From Diaporthe sp. PMI_573 (taxonomy: Eukaryota; Ascomycota; Sordariomycetes; Diaporthales; Diaporthaceae), in contig JAJTUP010000040.1 of the NCBI GenBank assembly GCA_021399435.1, positions 310,001 to 374,000 on the forward strand: a stretch of 64,000 nt of DNA, read 5' to 3'. Shown one piece after another: positions 10,319 through 22,357 of the stretch. The stretch's first letter is position 1, and the number at the start of each line of letters is the position of its first letter. A program made the translations under genes and the position numbers. The notes below the pieces were generated by a model. That model had not been told where the DNA came from and made no database searches. It was given only the letters and a program-made list of their open reading frames with translations.

Positions 10319-12088
10319 GGATAGCCCCACTTTTCTCCCACGATGAGATACATTGAGCTGCTCCGATAATATCCGCTTGAAGTCGGCCCCTTTGAGCTGT
10401 AACCATCTGTCCTGCAAGGCTGAAAATTCGCTCCGGCTCGGTAGACATAGCGGGAATTGAAAAGAGATCAATTGCCATCCGCGACAGACGTGGATACTGC
10501 CGTCTTCGGAGAAGCCAATACTGAATCGGATTATCCACCAAACAATCACCGGGGTCAGTAGTGGCCACCCACTCTGCATACTCATCGCGCGTAGCTGACG
10601 GTAAAGGTGCAGTCCGTGTGCTGAGCTTCCTGATTGAGGCCATAAAGTCATCTAGGTCGGTTGTCTTTCTTGGAACAGTCGGCTGCTCAGGTATCGTTTC
10701 CTGCTCGACAGGGAGATTTCGATACTCCTCCCACAGCTCTTGTACAGCTGCCCTTCCTCGTACTAGCCAGTCCGGATGATCACCCCATTGCGACTCGACA
10801 GTTGACCAGCGAAAGGCAGGGTGGAGGATAAGGGCTGCGAGATATACAGGGCTATCTTCGGTGAGGGTGTAGTATTGGTCCAGCTTCATCCAGCCGAGAT
10901 TGCAACCAACCCGTAGGTGTGGTTCTTCATCTAGTTCATGTTGCACCTTGAACTCTTCCAGATGTTTCAGAAGCCACTCCATTGTGAGCAAAACCTCCCA
11001 GATCGCACCGAATTTACCTAAATTTATAAGCACAAGCTGAGTGTCGGAAAGCTAGATTCAGCTCACCTTCCTTAGGTCGGCCTTCTAGGCGCTTGGTAGC
11101 TATCTTTAACGGCTTCAATATAGCCAGATACTCCGCAATCACGGACCAGTCCTCAGCAGACATCTTATCGTCAACAATCGCAGGCTTAGTTCGGCTCTTC
11201 TTGGGCATTGGCTTTGTCCCGTTTTGAGTTCTCCTGGCCACGTAGTTGTTCCATTCCGTAACTTCTGCCTGGACCAGAGAATCAAGTGCGTTCCGAAGCT
11301 GGTAGCCTCGCTCCATCATCGCCGCAGACGAGTTCCAGCGGGTAGCGTTATCCGTAACAACATTGTAGGTTGTTTTGTCTTCAAGGTTCAACGCGGTGTT
11401 CTCAATAAGCTGGAGCTTGTGGAGCTTCTCAATGCGCTGGCCAGATCGTTGCACCCAGTGAATAATGTTGTGCAGCTTGCCAATCGGGCCTTTCGACCTC
11501 CAAAGTTTTATCTCATCTTGGATCTCTTTCTCCGCTTGGCAGTCGTCCTCAAAGGCGTCGGCGTCCGTACCGAAGAGAATGGATCGGGCGACGAGGTTGA
11601 TAATATGCCCACAGCAACGAAGCCGTCGGTGCTGCTTGTTGAAGCCGAACTCAGTGCCTAGGTCTTCAAGACACGTGTCGTTGCTCTCCGCATTGTCTGC
11701 GACAAAGTACCCAATGCGATTCTCAAACCCATATTCGTGAATTATTTCACTAACGCGATCGGCAAGGTTCTCGCCACTATGACGACCCTCGATTTGTGGC
11801 AAGCCTAGAAGGAATGTGCGAAACCTCCCTTCGTCGTCAAGAAAGTGCACGGCAAGGCCGAGAAGGGAGGTAAACTTGCGAGAGGACCACGCATCAAAGG
11901 AGATATTAATGCGGCCAAGTGAGCGACCAAGTATCTCAGTCACGACGCCTTTATGACGATTGAAGGACCGTACAATCCATTCACGGATTGTGGTATGGGT
12001 AGGGAGACTTCCTGACTCGATGATAGCGCTGTTTGCGTATCCCATGAGCTCGCGGAAATATGGGCTCTCAAGTACTTGCCTCGAGAAT
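10305..12088 (-). pseudogene. hAT transposase missing its N-terminus
   Basis: Long hAT transposase in two exons joined by a tidy 49-bp GT-AG intron (11066-11018; the junction restores GRPKEGKFGAIWEVLL). Exon 1 contains RINISFDAWSSRKFTSLLGL, RIGYFVADNAESNDT, RLRCCGHIINLVARSIL, SKGPIGKLHNI and DNATRWNSSAAMMERG. Exon 2 contains the Y..LTEDSPVYLAALILHPAFRW block and the dimerisation domain, PAMSTEPERIFSLAGQMVTAQRGRL. It is the most complete hAT coding region here, but the BED finger is lost: at about 12088 it is fused to the pogo copy at 12089-13718. The open frame upstream of that point is pogo sequence out of frame. Confidence 0.8.
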
Positions 12089-13718
12089 TGGTGTAGGAGA
12101 GCTTCCCTGATGGGTAGATATCCTGCCTTTAATGAAACTCGATTGCTGGACAGTTTGTTGAGCATTGGATGGTGTTTGTGATTCCCATTTTGATGGCGAC
12201 ACAGGGAGGGATTGTACTGGAGTTTGTAGGCGGATATCCAGCTTGGAAATAACAGAATCTGGGTCCCATGGAGAAATCCCAGCTCCTCTGAACCCAGATC
12301 TCATGTTTTCTTCCGTAAAGATCTTATCGTGGGCTGCCTTGAACGCAATAAAGAACTCAGACTTGGTGATGTGGTTGATAGAGGCCCGGATGAAGAGATT
12401 GATCTCATCACCATACGCCCGCTTCAATGGCGAGAATAATCCAACATCCAATGGCTGGAGCAGATGAGAAGAATGTGGTGGCATGCTGATAGGGATAATG
12501 TTGTGCTCTTTGCAGTACTGCTCAAACTCCGCTGATACATGGCTCTCATGGCCATCAAGGATAAGCATCCGGTACACACCCTTTGTCCGTTGCTTCGTAT
12601 GCTTGTCGAAGTGCTGAATCCAGTCAAGGCCAGTCTCGTTATCTGTCCACCCATTCGGAGTAGGCTTGATTACCCAGCTTGGTGGGAAGCCTGACTCTGT
12701 TGTCCAGTTGGCAAGATGGTAGCCGCCTTGCACAATAATAAACGGCAAGATACACCAGCCCTTCGCATTGATGCATTCGATAACTGTTGCCCATTCCCGG
12801 TTTCCAGGCTGTATAGATTTGGCCTTTCCATGTCGATCAGAACGTGTAACAACCATTGATGCGGTTATCACACCCATCATGAAGCCAGTTTCGTCAAAGT
12901 TGTACAGGTCGTCGTCTGTGATCCCATACTTAGCCATCATATTGTGGAGCAGCCGGAACCAAATTCCCAATAACCTCTGGGTCTTCGCAGAGGGCCCTCT
13001 GATAGTCATAAGGCCGATTGAACTTGGTCTTCAAGGCTGGTTGTACATCCACAAAGCGTCGAGCCCAGTGCTTGCCGACAGGCTTGCCATCACGCGACGC
13101 CAACAAGAGGTTGGCCATATCTTCCACACCAGAAAGTCGCATTGGAAATCCTCGTGCATCTTGCTCAATAATATATCGGACAAGCGTCTGCTCTTCGATT
13201 GGGTCAAGTTTATGTTTGTTGACGCGTGATTCATCACGACTAAGTTGGTGGTTCATTCTCCTGCGTAGTGTAGTTTCAGGGACGTTAAAGATACGTGCAG
13301 CCTGGGCTGCATTCAAGGGTTTCTTCCGATTTTTTCTAGAATTCTCAACTGCCTGAAACGCTAGGATGATTTTATCTTCTTTTGAGAAGATTGGCATTGT
13401 GGATGTTGATTTCTAGCGTGTTAAATATTTAAGTAGGTAGAGTGATGCGAGACTAACGCGAAAAATGGGGACGCGATCTGCACCAAAAACAAACCTGCCC
13501 ACCAAAACTTTAAACTTTTAGACTGACACTGCAGCCCCGCCAATCACTCCAAATTGATGTAATCAATTGAGAATAAGCGATTAAGACCCGTTAGCACCAG
13601 TTGGTGCCAGCTTTAATGGGTATATTTGCCCTGGGTGGGTGCTGGGGTTGGCTAAAGTTGGTAGACTTGTAAAAAATCCGCCACTATCTGATAAAAACCA
13701 CCATGTGGTGAACCACGT
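12089..13718 (-). mobile_element. Pogo-type element, copy 1 (3' part missing, frameshifted)
   Basis: Minus-strand transposon of the same family as 32.4-33.7 and 56.6-58.9 kb. The transposase starts at 13397 (MPIFSKEDKIILAFQAV) with a psq-type helix-turn-helix and CENP-B-like DNA-binding region. One extra T near 12961-12964, compared with copy 3, shifts the frame after EDPEVIGN. The catalytic domain then continues in another frame: NFDETGFMMG, RMLILDGHESH, HLLQPLDVGLFSPLK. It is cut off at SSPTPI by the hAT sequence, so the C-terminal coiled coil and zinc knuckle are absent. The outer end, 13718, reads CCACGT followed by TA, the expected target dinucleotide. Confidence 0.85.
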
Positions 13719-14111
13719 TACATACTCCGAAATATTTCTTCACTTATTTTCACCACTGTGAGCTTTAGAATTCTTCTCGGCGGCCTCGTCTGCACCGGTA
13801 AGAACCTCAAAGATCGCCGCGAGGTCTCTTGTGGCGGCTTTGCCATAAGACTCTTTGCTATTTAAGTTCCGAATCATCGAGCAGGTACTTTTGAATCTGT
13901 CTTGTATTTCTGCCTCCCACTATCAACAGTATATTGCTTAGTACTTCGGAGAATATATGGTACGTTACCTTCTTACTTATATATTTAGTAGGCACTCAAT
14001 ACTTTACTGTCTGGCCATTGACCTCGTGTTTAAGGCCCATTCCCTTAAAATATATTTTCGTCCAGCGGCTTGTCTCCTTTGCGGATAAATCCTCAGCGTC
14101 CATCACTCACA

Positions 14112-16360
14112 ATGAGCTATAAGCCGCCTCATTACAACGAAGCTTTGCCCTACTGGCTAAAACAGTCAGCCACCATCCCTGTTGAACCAGCCGACGTCGC
14201 CCGCCGTCATTCGCTTACGGCCAACTTATGTCGTCCGGAAGAGGCTACTGGACTCGCAAACCCTGTTCGTCGAAATGGCCTCGATCCATTAGACGTCATT
14301 AGCGTGAGCATCCCGATGATTTCAATAGATCTCATATCTACGTAGAGAAAACTCTGACTTTGAGGACATGCAGGATGTTAGTAATTTGTGCAGTTCGACG
14401 CAGGTTCGGCTGCAAAGCTTATGCCAAGCCTTTAGTTGCTGGACTGAAATGCCCGCGAGTGTTGCTATCCTCGTAAATAAAGACTTGCGAGCCATTGGGC
14501 ACCGACTCATCACTATCAGCCATTTGTGCTGGACTCTACAGAATCATCTCGATCCACAACACAAGATCTACGGCTACCGAACAGAACAAGCCTCACATGA
14601 ATCCTCCCAGGATACACTTCGTGAGCGACTTATGGAAGCCAACAACATCATCATAGATCTCACCAACAAGGTCCAACAGTCAAAAGACCATATTGATAAG
14701 CTTCAGGAGAACTTTAAGTACGATCTAGAGGATAAAACGCAAAAGTTGACCGAGAAGATAACCAACCAGAAGCGTCGTATCAATGAGCAGCATGCAGACG
14801 GAAGCTGCAAATCCAGACCAGATCCTGCAGGACTTTAGCGTCATCGGCTGGTCAATAGAGGGGATGGGACGGAAGGGAAGGGAAAATGAAAGAGAAGAGT
14901 AGGAAGGGGAAATAGAGGAAGGGCAAGGCAGAAAGGGAGAGGGAATGCTTCCTGGTTGGCTGTGCCCCTCCTCTGCCAGACATAGGCGCCATCTCATCAA
15001 CTTCTGCCATCCCGGCTACAGCTATCCTTCCAATATCCTCTTAGGCTGTGCGCGATCGAGCCCGCGAGAGAGCCCGCACACGAGCCCGTGAATGAGTCCC
15101 CGATCGAGCACGCGATCGACGAGCCCGAACGACTGGGCGTCCACCATGAGACAGCTCGCATCGCCTGCGCGATACTCGCAAACAATACGTGGGATGGTTA
15201 CCTCACGGCCGACACACCAGACGGGCTAGCCGTGTCTCTAGATGACCCCGATCGGATCCTCACCGCCGACCGTTACTATTTCCATCACCCGTCAGACCCG
15301 AAGTATCCCGTAGTTGCGGACTTTGAGTCTTGGGAGTTCCCCACGTCCACGCCTGGCTAATTGCCGTCTTACTGGCGCTCACTTGCCATCCCTCCGCCGC
15401 AAATACCTCAATCTCCACACACACCTGCTCGTTGCTGCGCAGTCACAGGTCGGCATATCCCGCTCGAGGCCGCACATCTCATTCCAGTCTCGCAGACAGA
15501 ATGGTTTAATAGAAACCATATGATGGTCTTTCAGGAGCAGATGGGCCAGGACAATATCAACTGGATCAACCAGACATGCAATAAGCTATCACTAGCCAGA
15601 GATATTCATTTCCTCGCAGATCAGGACCATCTCGTCTTCGTGCCACGTGTCCACCGAGGCAGAGGCGCCGACGGAATTGCCACCTACTCGACTGGTAGGC
15701 TGGAGGCTGAAGCAGTCGCGCTCGTCTGCTACACACTCAAACCCGACCCCTTCTACGAGCTCGTTCATCTATACCACCTTCACTCTCTCGAGCCCCTCGA
15801 GGATATACGAGCAGAGTATATCTTTGCCAACTTCGCCCATGCCATTTTTCGCATCTGCGTGTTCTTCAGTAACGATGGTCGACAGCGGAAGTGTATCCAG
15901 CTTGAGCAAGAGGTGGGCCAGGAGCCACAATACAAAATCAGGGACAACCCAGAGCGCAAAGACTCGGGGACGCTGAGCAGGAGCCCGACTAAGCGCCGGG
16001 GGACATATAACAGCTCGCCCGAGAAGCGCCCGGAGCAACAACGAGGACGGCTCAGATGGCGAGGACGCCCTGGTTGACTGCTCGTTCTCAAGCGAGGCAA
16101 CCAGTGGCGAGGGCAGCCATGGGTACGAAGACGAGGCGCCGCGCGGTCGCACACTCAAGCGGCGACGAACACCACAGCTTACCCCATCGCCGTCTTGGTC
16201 TCATCTGAACACGTATGACGTTAGCTGGGTTGTCATGGAGGAGCCCTTCCCCGTGATTGTGGACGACGATGTACATGATACCGCGCCGGGCCAGCACATC
16301 TCAGGTCTTCAGGAAACGCTGCATTCGCCGTCACGGAAACGGCCCAGGACGTCTGTTTAG
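14112..16360 (+). pseudogene. HNH-nuclease domain gene, frame-disrupted
   Basis: Remnant of a fungal protein with a C-terminal HNH-2 nuclease domain. The first block (ATG at 14112) has HSLTANLCRPEEA and LDVISVSIPMIS, the usual N-terminal signature. The second (14368-14838, another frame) is a heptad-rich coiled coil, ERLMEANNIIIDLTNKVQQS. A third (15088-16077) contains the nuclease core: CCAVTGRHIPLEAAHLIPVS, then NRNHMMVF, NKLSLARDIHFLAD and LVFVPR. The last block (to the stop at 16358) is a clean acidic tail in a third frame, ending SRKRPRTSV. At least two frame changes and a TAA at 15358 have no good intron explanation, so I call it a pseudogene, though unusual introns are not excluded. 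Confidence 0.55.
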
Positions 16361-16782
16361 GCAACTCCCTATGGCATGTAATCCACAGAGCCACTAATCT
16401 TTCACCGAATGGCAGGCGTACCGTAATGTTGATAATAATAACCTCTTTTGTTTGCTATAGATGGCATTGTTATATAGAATGATGTACATCTTACCGATAT
16501 CAATACTTTTACTAAGTAAAACTTGGTATCAGGCGACGCTTTGACTTTGGAACAGGCCTCTGTCGCAGCAATATGGCGGCGCTGTTAATCGCGTCTGCTG
16601 CCTAGGCAGCCGCTTCTTGAACCGCCTTGGCTGTCTAGTTTAAGGCCAGAATCACATTCTCGGCTCGGTCGTTGTCTTCATCGTCCCAGCGTCGTCATTG
16701 CCGTCGTTATTATAATCAGCCGAGTCGATATTGCTTTCTTGATCACTAGGCAAATAGAATAATCGATCTATGGTTAATATAG

Positions 16783-17035
16783 GAGCGAATTTTATAGGCA
16801 TTTTCCTCTTTATCGTTCTCCTTCGCCCCTTTTACGCACGTCTAACGTATATATGAGACAAATCCTTGGATCGCAGCCTATTTCTTTTCTCCCCTCCCTC
16901 GGGATTCCTTTATGTATGCCACTTTCCCGGCGTTTTTATCCGGATTCCGTAGGGTTTCAGCATAGAAGCGAATTTTGTAGGAATTTTGTTCCCAATCGCT
17001 CTCTTTTGCCCTGTCTCACGCACATTCAATATGCG
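16783..17035. repeat. Degenerate repeat around GCGAATTTTRTAGG
   Basis: Two related blocks, at 16783-16850 and 16966-17035, share GAGCGAATTTT-TAGG followed by CGCTCTC/CGTTCTC, CTTTTGCCC and CGCACGTC/CGCACATT. The offset is about 183 bp. The blocks lie on the 3' side of the gypsy remnant and may be what is left of its long terminal repeat. I see no gene in 16380-17200. Confidence 0.35.
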
Positions 17036-17199
17036 TATACCCCTTTATCATTCCCTAGGCATACCCGAATTCTCGCATATACCCCTTTTCCCCACAGTAT
17101 TGCTTCCCTCTTCTTATATGTGATTTCCAGACGCATACCCCCTTTTCCTCAGATTCCCCCCTTTGTTTCCCCATATGTAGGTTTCGAGCTATTACCCCT

Positions 17200-17790
17200 T
17201 TTTTGCTCACTTGGGTACATTCTCATTTATACCCTTGCATATTGTCTTTCCCGCCCTCTCAGGCGGTTTCCTATCTCTTTCCCTTTGGTCTCCGCTCATA
17301 TGTAGCGTAGTCCTTCCTTGGGCCATCAAAACGGCGCGGGTCCGCATATTTACTCTCAAAATCGTCCCAAGCCGTAGTCTCCTCCAAGTTTTCCAGGTTT
17401 GTCTAGTCGGGATCCCTATATCCTACTCATTTCACCAGTCCCTCTCGTCTCTAGCCGCGGCCTACCCTTCGAGAGCATACGCAGAGTAGTTTCTCGACAA
17501 AAAACTCCTGTTGCCCGTCGATAGTCACTGCGGGCGGCTGGGGATCCGCTTGTATCTGTCCGGGTAGCGGGTCGTTTGCGGTATGCCGTAGGTGTTCTAT
17601 GTAGATTTTTGTGTGCCTCCCATTAGGGAATCCGGATATCTCAGCTACCAGCGGAGAGATTATGCGTTCTACCCTGAATTTCGCGTGTTTCTAGTTGAGT
17701 TTCTTCTTGGGCCGCAGCGACTTATAGTTCTTTAGGTTCACCTATACCTGATCCCCACCTTGAAAGCGCGCAGCTGCGGACCTCCTCCTA
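17200..17790 (-). pseudogene. Ty3/gypsy integrase C-terminus with tryptophan-to-stop changes
   Basis: On the minus strand a single frame reads ARFQGGDQV*VNLKNYKSL..., RPKKKLN*KHAKFRVERII, PPAVTIDGQQEFFVEKLL, LVK*VGYRDPD*TNLENLEE: the GPY/F module and chromodomain-like tail of fungal gypsy Pol. Each star sits where the family has a conserved Trp. Three are TAG (at 17742-17744, 17691-17693 and 17403-17405) and one is TGA (17427-17429). TGG to TAG equals C-to-T in a CpA on the other strand, the mark of RIP. Everything upstream in Pol is absent. Confidence 0.65.
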
Positions 17791-18159
17791 GAAAGGTGAT
17801 AGAAAAGAGAAGAAGGGAGATTAAGCAAGTGTGGTCCTGAAGCTCATATAAACATATAGTAATATTGTATCCACTTGTTCAAGGTAGAGATTGAGTCCAA
17901 GACGTATGCGTTGAAAGTGGTATGCTACAGGAATATAGTCGTGTTGTATCTCTGTTCTCAAGACTCACATATCGCTGTTCAAATTCTTCAAGCCTTCTAT
18001 TCAGAGATTCATCTTCGGTCTGATCCAGGGAAGATCAGTCGGTGATGAGATATGCCGAGATTGATTCGATTTGAATCAGTCTCAAGTGTTTTTGTAATTG
18101 GCCGGATTCCGTTCTGTGCTACCAACCCAAAATGCTATTTATATCTCCCTTCACATCGA

Positions 18160-18258
18160 GTCCAGGTCCACCGAAGTCCTAGGCTCTCGAGGCCACCGAA
18201 GTCCAGGTCCACCGAAGTCCAGGTCCACCAAAGTCCAGGTCCACCGAAGTCCACCGAA
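18160..18258. repeat. 16-bp minisatellite GTCCAGGTCCACCGAA
   Basis: One unit at 18160-18175 and three tandem units at 18201-18248, the middle one with one change, followed by a partial unit ending at 18258. The unit itself contains two GTCCA half-repeats. Confidence 0.85.
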
Positions 18259-18259
18259 G

Positions 18260-19688
18260 CCCGACTCCCCACCCAATCTGCTCAAAACGACCAGGCCCAG
18301 TGAAGTCAGCGCCGCCCAAACCTGATGCCACCAAAGTCTCACATGCGCCAAGACCCTTAGCTGATCCACCGCCCCTGACGCAAGTTCTTTCTAAGCAGAG
18401 GTACTGTACATACATTTGCTCTACTATACAACAGTTTGAATTTTCATTACAGCACAGGACTTCCTATTGTACACTACTCTACTACGTTCAATCTCTGACT
18501 GTGAGGTACTTCATGCTGTGCTAAAAACTGAGCCCCTTGACGCATACTTGAGAGAACATGCCTCGATTGTGCGAACACACTACCTGGCTGTACCGACGCA
18601 ATGATCAAGATTACGGTCGAGGAACTCTGTGATATCTACACAGAGGGCGTTAGGAAGCATGTCGAAAGACTTGAATGGAAGTCTAAGCAGACAGTCCGCG
18701 CTCCGCCGCGGCCAGGGAGGTTGCAGAGTGTCAGGCAGGCTTTTAGCAGATCAGGGAGGCCTCTCAGAAGACCAAACCGTCTAGGTTTCCCACATGATGG
18801 TTTGTAATGGTGATCAGCACTGTAAGAAATTTGAGCAGACCTATATACGAGATCAATTGTTGTTATTTCATCTCTGATCTTACTGAATGAGAAAAAGACC
18901 GTAAAGGCGGTAAAACAATATATAGGTATTAAAAGGTACGAGGCTTATAACTTGCATCTCCCCGAGAGGACGAGGGTGTTGAAAACCACGGAGCTGGACC
19001 TCGCCTTTGTGCAGACAGTCTAAGAGGCACGTCAGGTCTATTCTCACACTGCCTGCAAATTCTCTTTCATTTGATCTGCAAATTATGATCCCGTCTAGAT
19101 CAGAAATCCTGCTTTATTTCAAGATTCTTTATACGCTTATCTACTGCTTCAATAACTCTTCTTACCGCACCAACCATTGTCTCCCTCGGTTATTGACAGT
19201 TTTCCACGTCATCTAAACGTTCCTGGGTGGCACTCTGGAGGAACTTATCTTTATCCGATGGGTATTTGCTTAACATCTCGTTTGCTAAGCGGTGACTCCA
19301 TTAAACCGTCTCAAACAGCACCAATATAATCCATCATATATATAAGTAGGGTGAATATAATACAGCTTTTAGGCTTCTCAATTTTATCCTCGACCTATGT
19401 CCCATTACTTGCACGGCCCGGGAGTCCCCAAGGTAAACCCAACTAGTATATGTTAAATATCTGCACATGTTGTCAGCAACAAGAGGGTGCTTACAAGGGC
19501 TGGAAACCCTACCAAATACGGCAGATGTGCCCAGCCTTCATCTCTGAGCTTACAACGGTGTCACGATGGCGGTGACGCTTGTTTACAGACGTATAATGTC
19601 AAGAGCCTGCGGTCTCCGTTATCATGAAGACATTATCCTCCACAGGAGGTGTGTCGACAACGTCCACATCAATCATCGCACTCTCCGT
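18260..19688. other. No supported gene
   Basis: Only short frames without recognisable domains, such as one at 18601-18807 (MIKITVEELCDIYTEG...). The composition varies between AT-rich and mixed. I see no transposase, RNA gene or terminal repeat that I can name. Confidence 0.4.
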
Positions 19689-19736
19689 GTCTTGCTCTAA
19701 CGTTGTCTTGCTCTAACGTTGTCTTGCTCTAACGTT
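19689..19736. repeat. Three perfect copies of GTCTTGCTCTAACGTT
   Basis: Units at 19689-19704, 19705-19720 and 19721-19736 are identical. They sit 10 bp past the stop codon of the Est1-like pseudogene on the opposite strand. Confidence 0.9.
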
Positions 19737-19745
19737 GTTGTACTC

Positions 19746-22054
19746 TCAGTGGATGACAAGCGTGACACAGGACCCTCTTTCCCGGAAAGGGTAGCATCCT
19801 CGCTCGTATCGTAAAAACGGGTACTCTTTCCGGAACTCAGGAGTCACACTGAATTGCTTGCTTTGTTTGTCATAGGTGAGCCACTTGCCAGAAACGGCGA
19901 GGTGGTGGCCGAGCCAGAGGACCCGTTCTTTCCGCTGGTTGGTCATGGATGCAAACTCAAAGGTCTTCTCATCATCGTCAACCTTGTTGAGGGTGAACCA
20001 GTCAGATGGGAACAGCTTGTCAGTCCAGAGAAGACCTCGCAGGGACCAGTCCTCCGGTAGAGGTCTGTCGCTTGGCCGGGGAAATTCTTCAGACTCAATG
20101 CGTTGGTGGTTCTGAAAGTTGGTCGACAATGAGTTGAGCATCGACTCCATCAGTGTCCAGGGGAATGAGTCTTGAACTTGATCAATGGCGGCCTCATTAC
20201 CAGCGATGAACTTCATGAAAGACAGGCGCACATTGAGATAAGGCAGAACATTCGGATCGCCGAAACGGCGAGAGATGATCGCATCACACTCCTCAGTAAA
20301 CTCAGAAGCCTCTTTGAAGAACTTGGGTGGCGTCGGCTTGTATTCTGGTGAGTCCTCCATGAAAGTGTCTATGTCTGATTGAGGTAAGATAGCCGTCATC
20401 AAAACGTTGGCATTGCCGTTTGTGTTTGCCTCCGTCTTGCCGTACTCCAATTGGGCGTTGCAGTTTGAGATCGCAACAAAGGCGCCAGGCTCCATCCAAC
20501 TCGTTGTTGTCCGCGCAATGTGGTTATCCAAATGTGCAAGGAATTAACCCTTGGCTTTTTTGTATTCGACCACGAGTTCTTCGCGGCTTTTGGCAAGCGC
20601 CTTGTCCTTATCGTCCGCATTGCTTCTCATGAAAAGGACACCATGTGCCTTGACAAAATTCAGGTCGATGGCTTGTAGTCGGGTCTGCGTTCCGCTTATG
20701 ATTGGATCGAAAAGTGTGAGGATGCTGTCTCTCGCGGAATTGAATGGTATTGCCACACACAGACTCTTGGTGTAATAAAAAAGCTGTTTTACAGCATGCG
20801 GTCTCGCAAGTATTGCAAGGTGGTGATAAAGTCTCCCGGTAGTAGGCGCCTTGTCGCCAGCTTTGGAGTACCAGTACCTGGACACGTCTGTCCAAATTTC
20901 CCTGTCGCGTAGATCCTCATCCTCAATTGCCATCCTGTATCGGCCGAGGTCGCCCATGCACTCAATCCAAGTATCTTCGAAATTTGGGACTGTCTCGTAC
21001 AGCAAGGCCATCATCGAGTATGCAAGATAGATGAAAGTAAGCATGTGTTCCAAAGAAGCAGGAAGCCTATGGCGTAATAATTCAAGGAACGAATGTATGC
21101 CATGGCGCCACATTCTGGCCGGCATGGCATACTTCGACGCAAGCCTCCTCAGAGCCGGGCTTGCCGATGGGTGCTGTGACGCTAAAAAGAAATCGTGGTG
21201 TTCATGCAGGACAGTGCGGTGCAGCGCGATCAGGGCTTGCCATTGTTCATTGTTGAGCTTGGGATTGGAATCGTTTTGCGCACTCTGTGAGCTATCGACC
21301 TCGATGCATTTAGACTCGACCCTATAATCGTCGGAAGTCTGTCAGCAGGCATCACAAGCAACGAGATAGGTACAGCAAGAAAGCAAGAAGCTATAGGTGA
21401 CACACATGACCAAGCCGGCATAAATCCCCTTCACTTCGGCAACTAGTTGTTCCTGGCTGATAGGACGGGTCTCGGGCACGGCCATACGACAGTGTGGCCT
21501 GAGCCCCCAGCTGACCTGTGATTTCGGGCAGCGCAGCCCAAGAGTCGCAATTGTCTGAGGTACTGCTTGAGGAGATCTTGTTTCTAGTGAAAATATCCAT
21601 GGCCAGGTGTCTACAGCCCGGGTTGAGCCTGTCATGCAACCCACACCACCTAGGACGCACCGTGTTCACCTATCATGAGGCACTTGGTGTCGAGGCGTCC
21701 TTGGCCATGTGTCCTCGTGGATGCCTCGCCCTCCGGCAAACCTTGTCGATCCCAGCGCGTATGCACAAATGGCACGATGGCCTCGCGATGGTGCCTTGAT
21801 TCGGTCGTTGACCCCGTGGGTGGCCAAACAGTATCATCGCGGCGCGGCGCAGTGTACAGTTGGTCCAACCCTATAGGCTGGTATCTCCGGGAAACTGCCT
21901 TGTTAGACTTGTGATACTGATTCTGCCTCATGGTAGCCTGTTTTCGTCGCGTCCAAGGCGCAGAAGGAAGCCCAGAACCATCCCCGGGGATGCTGGGGTG
22001 GCCCTGCTCCTCAGTGACCGAGGACGGTCCTTTCGCGACCTCCTGACGTCTCAC
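19746..22054 (-). pseudogene. Est1-type DNA/RNA-binding domain protein, broken
   Basis: Minus-strand copy of an ascomycete family with an Est1-type (telomerase/NMD factor-like, 14-3-3/TPR fold) domain. Recognisable pieces in order: LNPGCR...MDIFTRNKISSSSTSDN (near 21600), PETRPISQEQLVAEVKGIYA, then an intact 84-bp intron (21405-21322) restoring AGLVMVESKCIEVDSS, then LASKYAMPARMWRHGIHSF, EHMLTFIYLAYSMMALLYE, IEDEDLRDREIWTDVSRYWY, TTGRLYHHLAILARP. An in-frame TAA at about 20544 interrupts ...VVEYKKAKG*FLAHLDNHI; it could be a CAA-to-TAA change. The C-terminal part runs to 19746 (PLPEDWSLRGLLW...VLWLGHHLAVSGKW). The N-terminal pieces lie in different frames, so at least one frameshift exists besides the stop. 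Confidence 0.65.
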
Positions 22055-22128
22055 AAATGATGCAGTGTGAAATGTAGATGGCGGCTACAAAATCAACCCG
22101 AGTGGCTGCTTGTCGTTTATCCAACCGG

Positions 22129-22240
22129 TCAAGAACTATGCACATCTGCCTGTCGAGCGGCAGGAATATCCTAGGTATGGTGCTTTTGGATGGTGACCAG
22201 TGGCTTGACAATGCTATTGCACCAGTGGCTGAATGTCGTT
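22129..22240 (+). pseudogene. Partial paralogue of the downstream 210-aa gene
   Basis: The frame here reads NILGMVLLDGDQWLDNAIAP, resembling GLINAVLLDHDEWLFELIKP in the gene at 22358-22990; the DNA also agrees in blocks such as GGTGCTTTTGGAT. About 35 residues are alignable, so it is a fragment of a duplicated copy. Confidence 0.4.
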
Positions 22241-22245
22241 CGGAT

Positions 22246-22254
22246 TATAAAAAG
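22246..22254 (+). promoter_or_regulatory. TATA box for the 22358 gene
   Basis: TATAAAAAG lies about 105 bp upstream of the ATG at 22358, followed by a CT-rich stretch (CTCCCTCCTTTT) common near fungal transcription starts. Confidence 0.5.
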
Positions 22255-22357
22255 GCTCGATCTCCCTCCTTTTATCAGTCTGACTGTGATATAGCAGAGC
22301 TCCTCTCTACTGCCTGACTTAACCTGCTTGACCAATTATCAAACCAAACCAATCACT

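Noticed and set aside
13934..14122. Short plus-strand ORF before the HNH gene
   Set aside because: Overlaps the probable leader of the HNH gene and has no domain.
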